Assembly: GCA_024220505.1 (NCBI GenBank) | Contig: JAKZZE010000011.1 | Span: 496,001-560,000, forward strand | Reading direction: 5' to 3' | Length of the DNA: 64,000 nt | Origin: Rhizopus arrhizus | Lineage: Eukaryota; Mucoromycota; Mucoromycetes; Mucorales; Rhizopodaceae | In this document: one piece after another, positions 10,197 to 21,370 of the stretch | How the letters are laid out: each line of letters starts with the position of its first letter | How positions within the stretch are numbered: the first letter of the stretch is position 1 | The notes under the pieces: generated by a model | Told to the model about the DNA's origin: nothing | Database searches by the model: none | The model's input: the letters and a program-made list of their open reading frames with translations, nothing else | Program-made: the position numbers and the translations under genes

Positions 10197-11224
10197 ATTT
10201 ATTTATACTTTTTGAAGCGTCAGCTTGGGTCATATCCCATCCCAATGAAAGATAAGGTCGGGGTTTTTAAAGTGTGTGCCTGGTTATTCGTTTTACGTCA
10301 CGACTCATGTGACCTTTAGATTGTAAGAGATCCGAAATTGATCACAGTAAATGTATGTAATTGTACAATGAAGATCTGCATTAAAAACATATAAAATAGG
10401 CACAGTTCTATTCAAATTGACTAATTCAATTTTAAACATCTTTAGTCATTCTTTCTATAATCAAATACTCTACCAACCTTTCTTTTTTATTACAATAAAG
10501 CAACAAAAAAAACCTTTTTTCTTTACTGAATAATAGATAATTTAGGAAAATGAAAAATATGTATTTCTTAACATAAATAATTACAATCATCACAAATAAC
10601 GATATGACTGTGAAATCAGGCCAAAAAGAAGAAAAAAAAAAAAAAGAGAGAATTTTAAGCTGAGACAATGAGTAAAAATCAGGCTACTTTCCACATACAC
10701 ACATATGTAGCCTATTCGATAAAATTAAAGAAAGCTTTTATTAATGATATCGTCAAATTAAGTCTGTGAAATACTGAATGAATGTAAGTTGAAAAATCTA
10801 GCCCTTTTAGTACAAAAGCACTGATAATCTCACCCTTTCTTACTCAATTGTTTAAAGTCAGTTAAGGGATGAATTATGTCAAGGAGATAAACAAGCAGAT
10901 GAAATAGATATTTAAACACTTGATTGTCTCTAATTTATATCCTGTTCAATTAGACTGAGAACAAGTATTGCGTGAGTATAGGTGCATAATTTGTTATATT
11001 TAGAATAATTAAAACATTTCATTGCCCAATCAAAAGTTTGAGTTTGTTTAATCTAATTTATTAGCCAATTTATAACTCAAAGACATTATTACACAAATTA
11101 AGGAGTCAAAAAAGATTTGTTATTGTTTTCTCTCACAGTATTTGACATGTTGCACAAACAAACTCTTTAAAGAAGCTTGAGATTTTTAATTAAAAGACCT
11201 TTTCTTTTCTCTTCTATCTTCTTT
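10197..11224. other. Intergenic region between two divergent genes
   Basis: About 1 kb, AT-rich. Near 10290-10312 there is TTACGTCACGACTCATGTGACC, which combines a CRE-like TGACG core and AP-1/E-box-like motifs, on the promoter side of the minus-strand gene. A GATAAG occurs near 10248. These are motif resemblances only. Confidence 0.4.
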
Positions 11225-12751
11225 ATGAATACATATTCTTCTTTTGATCGCAAAGCGATAAATCGCACATCTTCCTTCAATCAATTGCTCTCAAAAGGTC
11301 GTCGAAGATCAAATACAGTCATTGAGTCTCCCAAGCGACCAATTTCTAGACAAAGATCACTTTCAGAGTTGGTAAATCGAGTAACAAAGTTATCATTACG
11401 TTCACCAGTCATTCAAGAAAAAGAAGAAGAAACCCAAAGCTATTCTTCAAATGTAGAAGATTATAATATATTAAGGACTATTGGTGCAGGTGCAACTGCC
11501 TCTGTTTATTCTGCCATTTATAAACCATCGGGTTCCTTGATCGCAATCAAGACGGTTAATTTGGATAATAATCCAGAAGACGATGATTCAAGATTGGATT
11601 CACTACGAAAAGAAATACAAATCATGACCTTGTGCAAACATCCACATTTGTTAGAAGTCTATCAAAGCTTTGTTCATTCTTCACAATTATATATTATTAC
11701 TCCTCTCATGTCAGCTGGTAAAAAATCATTTTGATTATGATACTCAAGCACATGAAACTAATCATACAACTTAGGTTCCTGCTATGATTTGCTTCTCAGT
11801 AATCAACGTACTGGTCTTAAAGAAAACATTGTTGGATGGTAAGGTGTATAGTTTTATATGAGCTTGATCTAATTTATATAATTAGTATTCTGAAGCAAGT
11901 TGCACTTGGGCTTAATTACCTACACTTAAATGAACTTGTACACAGAGATATTAAGTCTGCAAATCTCTTACTTGATTGGGACACAGGTCTTGTTAAATTA
12001 GCTGACTTTGGTGTAAGCAATCATCTGTTTAATACGTCAGACTTGCCCAAAAAGAGCACGACCTCCCTTTTACCTTTCCAAACACCTCAGCTTCATCAAC
12101 TTAAAAAGGCACGTCATTCATTTGTGGGCACGCCCTGTTGGATGGCACCTGAAATCTTGCTGAACCACGATTATGATACAAAAGTGGATGTGTGGTCCTT
12201 TGGAATTACTGCGATTGAATTGGCTTCTGGTAAGCCACCTTTTTCAGAATATGATCCTATCACTGTAAGTAAAAAGTCTCTGAAACGTTTGAAAAGAAAA
12301 ACTTATGTTTGTCTATCAGATATTTACAATCATTGTGGATGATCAACCACCAACATTAGATAGTGAGACTGCTTCCCTTGCTTTGCAGGAATTCATCGAA
12401 CATTGTCTTCAAAAGGATCCAACCAAACGGAAAACTATTTCAGAGCTACTCAATCAGTCCTTCCTAAAGAAAGCATCTTCCCCTGAAATATTGAAAAAGT
12501 ATCTTAACAACCACCATCCTGATCTAAACAAAAAAAAATTTCATTCTACTAAAAGAAGCTCCTATCCCGATGGTGATGACTCTATCTCTTGGAAAACTGA
12601 AGATGAGGATGAATCTACTTGGGACTTTGGTGAACGTGGATTGAGAGTATCCATAGAATGTTTGGACTATGATACTCCTGTTACCCAATCACCTGTCACG
12701 CCAAGTGATAATGATGTATTGTTGAAAATGGATAAAGCTCACTATTTTTAG
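11225..12751 (+). CDS. STE20-family protein kinase, GCK-VI (OSR1/SPAK-like)
   Basis: Four exons, 11225-11717, 11775-11838, 11886-12264 and 12320-12751, encode 455 residues. The N-terminal 80 residues are basic and Ser-rich (RRRSN, RQRSLSE). The kinase domain starts with the glycine loop [10 protein letters not shown] (87-96). It has AIK (107-109), HRD (205-207), DFG (226-228), the STE20-type activation segment [13 protein letters not shown] and [30 protein letters not shown] and the loop GAGATA point to the OSR1/SPAK/Fray branch rather than PAKs. The C-terminal tail is acidic, and no clear conserved OSR1 C-terminal (CCT) domain is visible. Expected role: stress or polarity signalling at the plasma membrane or cortex. 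Start at 11225 was preferred over 11177 because the extension looks like 5' UTR. Confidence 0.85.
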
Positions 12752-12984
12752 TGAGGTTAATTTGATCTGTCTAATGAATAAATAAAACGTATGCAAATCT
12801 GTTTTATGCCCTGTTATTTTTAAGCTATCTTTTTATATAAATAGGTTTCACGAATAAGAAAAAGCTATACATCAATACAACTACTGAATAAATAAGCAAG
12901 GGCTTTATCAGTCCTCAATCAGTGTAAAAAGGAAGAATAATAATAATAAAAAAGAAGATGAATTTTATTTTAAAGCTAGTTTTT

Positions 12985-14093
12985 TTAAAACATGACAGTG
13001 TCCTTTAATTGAAAACGAGGCACCTTTCTGTAATCTCCTACTTTGCCAAGTCTCCAGAGATAAACATCTAAACCACCAGTTGTCGTAAGTCCATTGGATG
13101 CTTTCACAATTTCATCGCATGCGACTACACTAGCTGCTCTCAATGTTGTCGCTACTTCTTCTGTCAAATCCTGATTGGATTCAACCATATCTTGCCATTC
13201 CTTGGAGACTTCCAAAATGCCGAGGTGAGCAAGCATGGTTGGGATCACATTATCTGCGAATACTGTCAATTCGTTTATATCCTTGAAGTCAAACAAATCA
13301 GGGACTTGATCTCTTAAAGTAAACCAGATGTGATAAACCAAGATTTGGGCCTTCTTGAACAAATAGACTGTATCCTCTTGGAAGGTGTAGTGATCGTGAA
13401 GTCCGGGGAATGCCTTTACCAAACTCTCGGTCAAATAAGTTGCATTTTGTGGCTGTTTTCTAGCATGGTCCAAGATAAATTCTGCAAGGTCCTTGTATCC
13501 ATGTGCTTGCAAGTAATCGCCTGTGGTGTTCAAGACAGAGGCGATACCGACAGCTAAGGGTTTCAAGGCAGTAGGTTCTGTCAAGGTAACAAAGTCTAAT
13601 GTTTCATGACGCACTTCCTTGTCGATAGGGAATTGGAATATCTCTGATACTTTAAATATATCAATTTCGCTCCATGTCTTGGCATCCATAGGAATACCAC
13701 CAATATGCATTGCCATCACACCATAACGAATCGTATCAAATGCACTATTATAAGTTGTGAGAACATGTGTGTATAAATCATATCACCATCTTACCCTCTA
13801 TCAGCTAATTCATGAAGTTCTAAGCGATATCCGCTACCAAAATTCAATAAATCAATCAAGGATACAAAATTTAATTCTTCTTCCATCGAATCAAACTTGA
13901 TAGGTAAGCGAATGGTAGAATCATAGGCAAGCTCTTGATATTGTATTTTATCGAGCTTGTTTAAGAATTGATCAATGCCTTCTTTGGATACTTTCACTTT
14001 TGTGCTTTTGTTAACCAAAGAACGACAAGATGAACGAACTGCTTCAACAAAATTTCCCAAAGGTAAACTTGAGGATTTATCGGTCACGTTCAT
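12985..14093 (-). CDS. QNG1: Queuosine 5'-phosphate N-glycosylase/hydrolase (DUF2419)
   Basis: Exons 13795-14093 and 12985-13744 (50-bp intron) give 352 residues; human C9orf64/QNG1 is about 341. Conserved stretches: FVSLIDLLNFGSGYR, then across the intron DRGAFDTIRYGVMAMH, and near the C-terminus VVACDEIVKAS and DVYLWRLGK followed by YRKVPRF and KDTVMF. The enzyme releases queuine from queuosine-5'-phosphate so that it can be re-inserted at wobble position 34 of GUN tRNAs. Its presence implies a queuine-using eukaryotic tRNA-guanine transglycosylase in this fungus. Start at 14093 (MNVTDK) was chosen; 14123 adds ten hydrophobic residues. Confidence 0.93.
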
Positions 14094-15606
14094 TTTCGAT
14101 ACAAAAAAAAGCAGGTTTCTCACTTTTGGCTTGCATTTTTATTTGTTTTTTGTAGACTACCGCAGTTAGCAGTCACGTCACACAAAACGTCGTTTTAGAT
14201 CTGACTATTTTACAGCTCTCTCATACATGCCCATACACATACAGATCCTATATTTCTATTATTAATTTTTTATTCAATAAAAATAATTTTCAACTTTATG
14301 CTTTATCAAGTATTCTTTATAGAATGTCACTATTTATAACATGCAAATATCTTTTTTATTTGTTGACCATGCTCTCTAGCATCAAGAAAGATAGTACTTC
14401 AAACGGAATTTAAATCTAAGCTTTGGTATATTTTCACAAGGAAATAAAATAGACACCTTGCCGCAGCATATTCTATCGGATCTAGCAAGCTTATTAATGT
14501 TTCCTGATGAATGAGCAGCTATGTCAAAAGAACGGCGATATCATATTGCAGTTTTGTACCATCCAAAAAGGGGAAAACATGCTCTTTCTTGGACGCGTGG
14601 TGCGTTTTATGCTTACTTTCTCCGGGATGTCGGGGACTGTTTGAGACGGTTTCAGACAACAATGGTATAATGTCAAACTTTCCAGGTCATCAAGAAACAG
14701 AATCTGGAGTTACGCATGCGGAGTAAAAATGTCACATTTCCATTGTTGCTGACATAAGTTCTATCCCTGAATCCTATCCTTTAGTTACTGATGAGATATC
14801 AAAAACATGGCTGGTGTATTGGATAAAGTAAATTGGCTAGTGCCTATAAGATAAACCCAGCCCTGTCGTAGATACCCTTCGCATAAACTTTCCAAAAAGC
14901 ACATTCAATGTTTAGATATGTACTGATCTGTGGCACTTTATGTTTACTTCTTGACCTTTTGTCTACTTCTTGACCTTTTGTCTACTTCTTGACCTTTTGT
15001 CTACTTCTTGACCTTTTGTCTACTTGTCTATTTCTCTCAGATCTGCTCTTTTTTGGACATGCGGATCACTGACAGCTTTTTTTTTAGGACATCGCTTCCT
15101 AAAGCCATTTTAGGATCTCCATCACCTTCCTTTTCTGACTGTTTATCTTCAAATGTCCTCACGTAAACATATTCTGCTTGTGATCTCCAAAAGACTTATT
15201 CTTGCCTATTTCTTGCTTAATGGTTCTAGTCTGGACGAATAGAATTATTTGCTTCTTTTGCACCAGTCGGCACTTTTTATCAAACAAAAATTTCTTTTGA
15301 TACAAACTTCGAGCTTAGATTGGTGCTGGTTTTGAGCATTTCAAGTCTCTCTTTGAACAATGTTTTCATTAAAATAACAATTGCTGAGTATTTCAAATGG
15401 ATAGCCATTAATTAATATGGAAAGATGGTGTAATATCTTCTTCTAGAATGCATAGTATAAAAAGTAGGGGATGCTCTTGAGTAATTTTTAAATAATGTCC
15501 CAATGCCAATCAAAGCACTTGTCCAATTGAACAACCCCGAAAATTTAGTAAAAAAAAAAAGACACGCACAACAGTCACTTTTTGCTTTTCTTTTCTTTTC
15601 TTAAAA
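14094..15606. other. Intergenic region with a short tandem repeat
   Basis: About 1.5 kb with no supported gene. The only structured element is a 19-bp tandem repeat at 14946-15021. GC content appears slightly higher at about 14460-15330 than in neighbouring spacers, which could mean old mobile-element sequence, but no protein similarity was recognised. Confidence 0.5.
14946..15021 (+). repeat. 19-bp tandem repeat, four copies
   Basis: Unit ACTTCTTGACCTTTTGTCT repeated four times head to tail (76 bp), followed by a partial degenerate unit. The copies are identical by eye, suggesting recent slippage. No coding context. Confidence 0.9.
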
Positions 15607-16185
15607 ATGTCCCAAACGCCTGAAGAAGTTAAACCAGAAAGACAGTTAGGAACTGTTTCTTTTCCTTTAGCTAGAGTCAAGCGTATTATTAAAGAAGATA
15701 AAGACATTTCTTTAATTGGTAGTGAAGCAACTTTCTGTATTACTTATGCTACCGTAAGTGCTTGACTTTCAATATATACTGATCTAATGACAAATTAGGA
15801 ATTATTTTTGGAATATCTTGTAAAAGAAGCTTATACAAAAGTAAAACAAGACAAAAGAAAAACGGTTTACTATAGAGATTTGGGTAAAAATATAAAGAGA
15901 AAAATATAAAGTTATTAACCAATCAATGAAATTATAGCAAAGGTTGTAAAAGAAACCGCTTCATTCGAATTCTTGGAAGATGTTATTCCAACTACAATGA
16001 CACTAAAAGCAGCTGTTGAAAAGAGAAAGCAAGCCTTGAATGAAGACACATCAGTCAAGAAACAAAAACCAAACACGAATAACGAGACTCCAGTTGAAGA
16101 AGTAGTAGAGGAACAGGAAACAGTAGAAAGCAATAATGAAGAGGCTATGGAAGAAGACGTAGAAGAATTACAAAAAGCAGAATAG
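15607..16185 (+). CDS. Histone-fold protein, Dpb3/POLE4-like (DNA polymerase epsilon / CHRAC type)
   Basis: Exons 15607-15753, 15799-15883 and 15938-16185 encode 159 residues. The CBF/NF-Y-type histone fold is clear: FPLARVKRIIKED, then ISLIGSEATFCITYATELFLEYL, KTVYYRDLAKVVKET and FEFLEDVIP. The tail is basic then highly acidic (EEVVEEQETVE, EEAMEEDVEEL). The family pairs with a Dpb4/POLE3-like partner in the leading-strand polymerase epsilon or the CHRAC/ISW2 remodeler. Bur6/NC2-alpha and Hap5 are related folds, but the LARVKRI...YRDLAKVV pattern fits Dpb3/POLE4/CHRAC1 best. The 3' end faces the PHD gene 123 bp away. Confidence 0.82.
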
Positions 16186-16308
16186 GAAGAAAATAATAAT
16201 TATTTTATTTTTTATACACACAAACTTATATGAAAGAAAGAAAAGATTATATATACAATCACATACAAATAAAAAAAAATGTACAGAAAAAAAAAAAGCA
16301 TGAGGAGA

Positions 16309-17721
16309 TCAAATTGAGTGTCCATAATTATTACTTGTTTCACGACTTCGTGTTATACGCCCTTCATCTTCAAATTGACCATTCTTTGTACCAAACCGAT
16401 TTTGAAATTTGATCAATTTACGCGTTAATATATCCATGATTTCCAGTGATGTTTGATCGTCTTTGTGTTTTCCAAAATCAAATGAATCCTCTTCTTCGCG
16501 TTCAATGGGTATTGTACTTGCACTACTCAGTGAGCACGTATCGTCATTATTGTTATCTTCCTTGACTATTTCCAAATGGTCTTTTGCAGATTCTTTAGAA
16601 GCCATCTCAATCTGTATAGAACTGATATATTCCAATATTTGCTTTGCTCGACGGTTCATTTCATATATCGTCATACGTGCATGTGGATGTCGTGTCCTGG
16701 CTGGCGGTGAAGAAGCACGTGATTCGGGTGTAAAGTATTCAAATATGGCTGTTCCTATATTCGTTGGTTCCTCTTGCTGACTACTGGTCGGAGTCCCTTC
16801 ATCCACAGGTGAAAAGTCTCTTGGTTGAGGTGTGGATGTACGTGATCTAGGCTTGCCCCTTTTACCGCCCCCTCTACCTCTTCCTGATCCTGCTCGTCTT
16901 CTATCCTCTGTTGTTTTGTTTTGTTTCTTTTTTGGTTTTGTGATCTTGGCAATCATTTCTGAATCAGATTCATCTTTATAAAGACAGTTTAAAATAAAAA
17001 TAAATATAAAAATCATGTATACATACCTTGCTCTTTAATCACTGGAAGTTCTTCCATGACAGGTTGGGCCAGTAAATCATGTTTCTCTGAAGAAGGACTG
17101 ATTTCTTTGGTTTCAGCTGAAGGAGAAGGTGATCTTTGACCTGATTCGTATAATTCCAGTGCACTTCTTACTGCTAATACATCTTCTAATGACATGGATG
17201 CCTCTCTACTATTCAGTGTCATTCGTTTCTTTGGTACTTTCTTTTCATGCCCACTTGAACTGTATTCTCTTTTAGTTCTACATAAAAAAAGAATTGTTAT
17301 TTTTCACAAACAGGAGCAAGTTTTTTATTCACTTACTTTCCACTGGATAATCGAGTTACAAAGTGGTTTTCTGGTTTACATAATTCACAAAAGTATTGAT
17401 CAGGAATATCTGGTTCGTCAAGTCCCATACACTCACAATGTTGCCATACTTCACATTCATCACACTGTACCATCAATCCAACACTATCTGCACACACAAT
17501 AAGAATGGTGATAAAGTATATTAAATAATGTACATACGAGATTTTCCACATGTACAACGAGTGACTGAATCAGGCTCGGAACTTTCCTCTTCTGAACTTG
17601 ATTGTGATCTTCTTCTCTTCATTTGTTTTCTTCCTCTTCCTCTTCCATTCTTTTTACCAAGTGCTATAGAATCATATTATTTATATACAAGTTTTGTATA
17701 TTTTATAAGCAACTTACTCAT
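16309..17721 (-). CDS. PHD-finger protein, Cti6-like (Rpd3L histone deacetylase complex)
   Basis: Five exons on the minus strand (17718-17721, 17538-17663, 17337-17487, 17027-17277, 16309-16973) encode 398 residues. The first exon is only ATGA. The N-terminus is basic ([15 protein letters not shown]). The C4HC3 PHD finger starts RCTCGKS and runs through [18 protein letters not shown] to QYFCELC. A downstream helical block, [20 protein letters not shown], matches the segment after the PHD in fungal Cti6. Between them are basic Gly/Arg and Ser/Pro-rich linkers. Cti6-type PHDs read H3K4me3 and tether Rpd3L. The assignment rests on the finger plus the helical block; another PHD regulator is possible. 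Confidence 0.8.
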
Positions 17722-20041
17722 TTTTTCTTCTTCTTTTATATACAATGTAATAGTTTCAAACTTTTCCTTTCACTCACACAATTAAAACAAAGGAATGGGG
17801 ATAATGAACAAGAGGTTTAAAAAAAAAAAAAAAAGTACACAGTACGGCGAATTATGTGAAAAAGAGGGAGATTTTTTGTTGACAGTCACAATGCTATTCG
17901 CATTGTTTTAAAAAGTTTACCCGGTTTCTGTTTTGCAGCAGAAAGAAAAGCTACTATGCATTTATATAAAAGTGCTTTGATTAGGATGAAGAATAAAGAA
18001 GGGACTTTTTGTTGTATTCTGTCGAAAAACAACAAGTGAGAGAAAGAGAGAGCAAGAGGCTATATAAGAAAAAAAAAAAGGATTGACATAAAAAAGAAAG
18101 TGTTTTTTTTTTTTTGTTCAAACAACGACAATACACACACACGTATTTAAATAAATTGTGGCTTGTCCAGTTTAAGTTAGCATCACCAGTAAAAGCGATG
18201 ATGCAAATCGATGTACAAATCATTGGCCAACCTAGTTCGTTGGCTGAATAAATCAAGAATATAAAGGCAGAAGTGAGCAGAAGACTTATGATTGGCTAAT
18301 AGTACAGAGTAGTGTGATGATGAATATATCCTTTCTTCCCTCCGGAATGACTCTCCTTCTTTTCTCCTGAATTACCTCCACTTTATTCCGTCTGCTCCTT
18401 CTGGCACTGTTCTCCGGTCACTGGTTACAAAGTCATCGGCGTTCAAATTACAGGCCCATCGTGTTTTCATCCATGATAGCACGCTCTCTTTGGTGAGACC
18501 CCCTCTTTCTCGGTTCTCTACCTGAAAAATGACATGGTCACTCTAAACAGGATGCCTTGAGCCTTTCATTTGAACAACTCTCTCCCTGATCCTGGTCGTG
18601 TTGACGATGCCTCCTTTTTAGTTTTTGGTTTACAAAGTCTACTGATTGGCTCTCTTTTCGTCCTGGAACCTGTCATCAACCCCTCCAACTCGATCACTTT
18701 ATCTTGCCTTTCGCCAAGTGAACGCAATTCTGGTCTGTGAAGACGATGCCTGAAGCTAGACTGCTTTGTTTCCTGTTTCTTCAGGGCAAGTTATCCTGTC
18801 AAGAAACGGATTTCCCACTTTTGACCCTGTTCTGCTGCGCACCAGTAAAAGAGATCAGCCCATCTGTCGATTGATCGCGAGGGTAGATGACTCGTCTGGC
18901 AAGAAACGCTGTCTTGCTATCTTGAGTTCCGCTCCGAGGACCTGAACTGCACCCTTTTGAATTTGTTGATAACCCATGGCTGTTCACTCTCTGTTTCTAT
19001 ACTGCCTTGCTCACTGAATTTACCCTTTTTGACAGCACTCTTGACCACACTGAATGCTTCACTCCACCCTTTGTAGAGAAATCTGAAGGTTCTTGTTCCC
19101 ACTACAAGTGCAGTACTCATCCCAGTTCAACTTTTCACGTGATCTTCTCACGAGAACAAGCACTCTGTGACGGTTTTTTAAGAGTACGAAAGAGTAGATA
19201 TGAACTCAAGAGACAGATAATACAACTCTACTGTGACTTGTCAGAATAATTATCTGATGCCATGGGGTCAAGTTGGATTGATAAGCCTATCTTTTATAAA
19301 AAAAAGATTCCTTTTCATAATCTCAAGAAGAAGCTGATGATGTATCCTTTTTGAAAAGCACAAGTAGGATCCTGAACGATAAAACACTTGACAATGTCAT
19401 CTTGGCTTGCTTTGGTTGACATTTCCACTTTAACAACTTGTTGCAAAAAAAAAAAAAAAAAAAAGATGGATTTCCAAACAAGTCACTGTGTCATGATGTA
19501 TAGTGCACCTATCCAATTCAACCCTCTTTGTCAAAGACAGGAGGCCACTGGATGATGTGGAGGCTGGTGAATAAGCTTTGATTAGAGTATTTTTATCATA
19601 AATACCACTATCTGCCCTTTATCTCTTGTGCTCCCCACAGGGAATAAGTCTACAGACATGATGTCTACAGACATGATTGAGGATGAGGTGTTATCTGTCG
19701 TATTCTTTTGTTTACTCATCTGGGATTGAAGACAACACGCTGTAGGCTTGTTCCGATACCCAAATAGATGATGGGAACTGAGTAGGGGAGGCTCTTTTTT
19801 TTTTTTGTCATTTATTTAGTTGAAATCCACAAGAAAGTAAGATGAATAAAACCAAGAGGGGGTATTCATCACTGACTAGGAGTGTATACATAAGAAAAAA
19901 GAAAAAAAAAGAAAAGGGAAGGATGCATAAAGAGAAAGATGATATCAGAATGTGATACATGGTTTCAAAATTAAAAAAAAAAGGAATAAAAAATCAGTCG
20001 TTTTTTTTTTTTTATGTTTTTGTTTTTTCTTTTTCTTTATC
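17722..20041. other. Long intergenic region, partly GC-richer, unassigned
   Basis: About 2.3 kb. The part at 18330-19250 has balanced base composition and contains overlapping open frames on the minus strand (for example a 67-codon frame at 18917-19120 with KGWSEAFSVVKSAVKKG), but stops interrupt it and no family was recognised. It may be a decayed mobile element or retrogene. An A20 run lies at 19445-19464. The remainder is AT-rich promoter-type sequence. Confidence 0.4.
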
Positions 20042-20350
20042 ATGTCTCATACCAATTCACCTCATCATCATACTGAAAATAGAGATCCTATCATGGAAGA
20101 TGATCATTTTTCACTTCGATTTGGAAATCCTATTCAAATCATTCATGAAACACCAAAGCATGAAATTGATCAATTCGAACCCAGTAAGAATCATATGCCG
20201 ACACTACTCGCTGGGGTGTTGAAGGAAGAAGGAGGAGGAGGAGGGATGAAGAAGAAGGAGCAGGGTACGATCATTAGGGATACTACTTGCAATGAATATT
20301 TTCACAACAAGAATGGAACTGTGGATGAAATTGATCATACACAAGATTGA
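20042..20350 (+). CDS. Small hypothetical protein
   Basis: A single frame of 102 residues starting MSHTNSPHHHTEN, followed by an acidic/aromatic stretch (MEDDHFSLRFGNPIQII), a Gly-rich run (EEGGGGGMKKKE) and a polar tail. The ATG follows a T-rich leader, as seen at several genes here. The last 68 bp overlap the 3' end of the opposite-strand reading frame at 20283. No domain was recognised. Codon content looks plausible, but a chance open frame cannot be excluded. Confidence 0.4.
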   Translation: MSHTNSPHHHTENRDPIMEDDHFSLRFGNPIQIIHETPKHEIDQFEPSKNHMPTLLAGVLKEEGGGGGMKKKEQGTIIRDTTCNEYFHNKNGTVDEIDHTQD

Positions 20351-21206
20351 TAAAGAAGTAAAGAAAGCAAAGAAAGAAGACTATAGAATAAGTGTGAGAA
20401 ACAAGAATAAAAAGCGGGGTGATTGTACCATAAAACCAACGACTGATGCTTAATCTATTTTTTACTTGACCATATTTATCTTTTGTCTTTTTTAAATAAT
20501 CATCATTGAGTTCTATTCCTTTCTCTATTTTACTCAGCCTCTGTTTGTATTCTTCAAATAACATCCTGTGTTTCACTACTGAATAATTCACTTTGGTCAA
20601 TCGATGTTGATAATCCACCGATTCTTCTCTTTGATAGACCGGATGAAAGTCTAATGCGTCCAGATTCTTTTGATAGCAGACAATCTGATTCTTTGCGTTC
20701 TCTATTCTTGACTGTGTCTGCTGGATGAGGTGTAGGGTGTGTTGAATGTCTGATTGAGAACGTTGAAGGTAGTGTTGAAGATAGGGTGGTAGTGAATAAG
20801 TTTCGGTTGAAGGTGGAGGGAGGGAAGGTGTCTGGGATTGAATGTGACGATAGAAACCAAAGAGATTCACAAACCGATTGCGTTCGTTCAGACTACGAGC
20901 GATGAGCCTGATGGGATGTTGATGAAGACTGAAGAGGACAATGTCCTTTTGAGTAGGATCCAGTGGACCCAGTGTACAAGGTGCATGTATCCAGTGTTCT
21001 AATTGAGTTTCATCAAGCACGTCATCTAATGTCACCCTCTTTCCCTTCACTTCCTTTTCACTCAACCATCGCTTCATCCACCTTTTCTTTTTCGTAGGCT
21101 GTGTCGGATGATGACGATGATAGAAATACAAGAGAGCTGTTTTAGAACGTGTGGGATAAAGAGCGATGGTCTGTTGAAGGATACGGACGAGGACAAAGGT
21201 ATGCAT
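20283..21206 (-). CDS. Hypothetical coiled-coil protein with C-terminal membrane segment
   Basis: An intronless frame; from the Met at 21206 it is 307 residues (the frame opens as far as 21284). The N-terminus (MHTFVLVRILQQTIALYPTR) is basic and hydrophobic and could be a mitochondrial presequence. The middle holds EKEVKGKRVTLDDVLDET and LGPLDPTQKDIVLFSL. From residue 155 to 255 there is a long helical, probably coiled-coil region. A hydrophobic segment (SIVFFLCFLYFFINLV) lies near the C-terminus and ends in a Cys-containing tail. No known family was recognised. The length and composition make a real gene likely. The start is uncertain between 21284, 21236 and 21206. Confidence 0.6.
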   Translation of the reverse strand: MHTFVLVRILQQTIALYPTRSKTALLYFYHRHHPTQPTKKKRWMKRWLSEKEVKGKRVTLDDVLDETQLEHWIHAPCTLGPLDPTQKDIVLFSLHQHPIRLIARSLNERNRFVNLFGFYRHIQSQTPSLPPPSTETYSLPPYLQHYLQRSQSDIQHTLHLIQQTQSRIENAKNQIVCYQKNLDALDFHPVYQREESVDYQHRLTKVNYSVVKHRMLFEEYKQRLSKIEKGIELNDDYLKKTKDKYGQVKNRLSISRWFYGTITPLFILVSHTYSIVFFLCFLYFFINLVYDQFHPQFHSCCENIHCK

Positions 21207-21370
21207 CTTTGGCCATTTGAATAAGAAGATCATTGTGTAATGAAAAAGAAAAAAGGGGATTGGTGGAATATAAAAATGAGTCAAGTGTGATTTGATTGAA
21301 TGAATTCAAAAAAAAAAAAAAAAAAATTTTATATATTTTATTTCCCACATTGATAAGATCAAATGATAAA

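Noticed and set aside
10432..10668. 78-codon minus-strand hydrophobic frame
   Set aside because: AT-rich low-complexity sequence without gene context.
11177..11224. Upstream Met as kinase start
   Set aside because: The 16-residue extension is hydrophobic and leader-like; the Met at 11225 has the better context.
17981..18256. 91-codon minus-strand frame
   Set aside because: Encoded mostly by A/T runs upstream of the Cti6-like gene; no family, no splice context.
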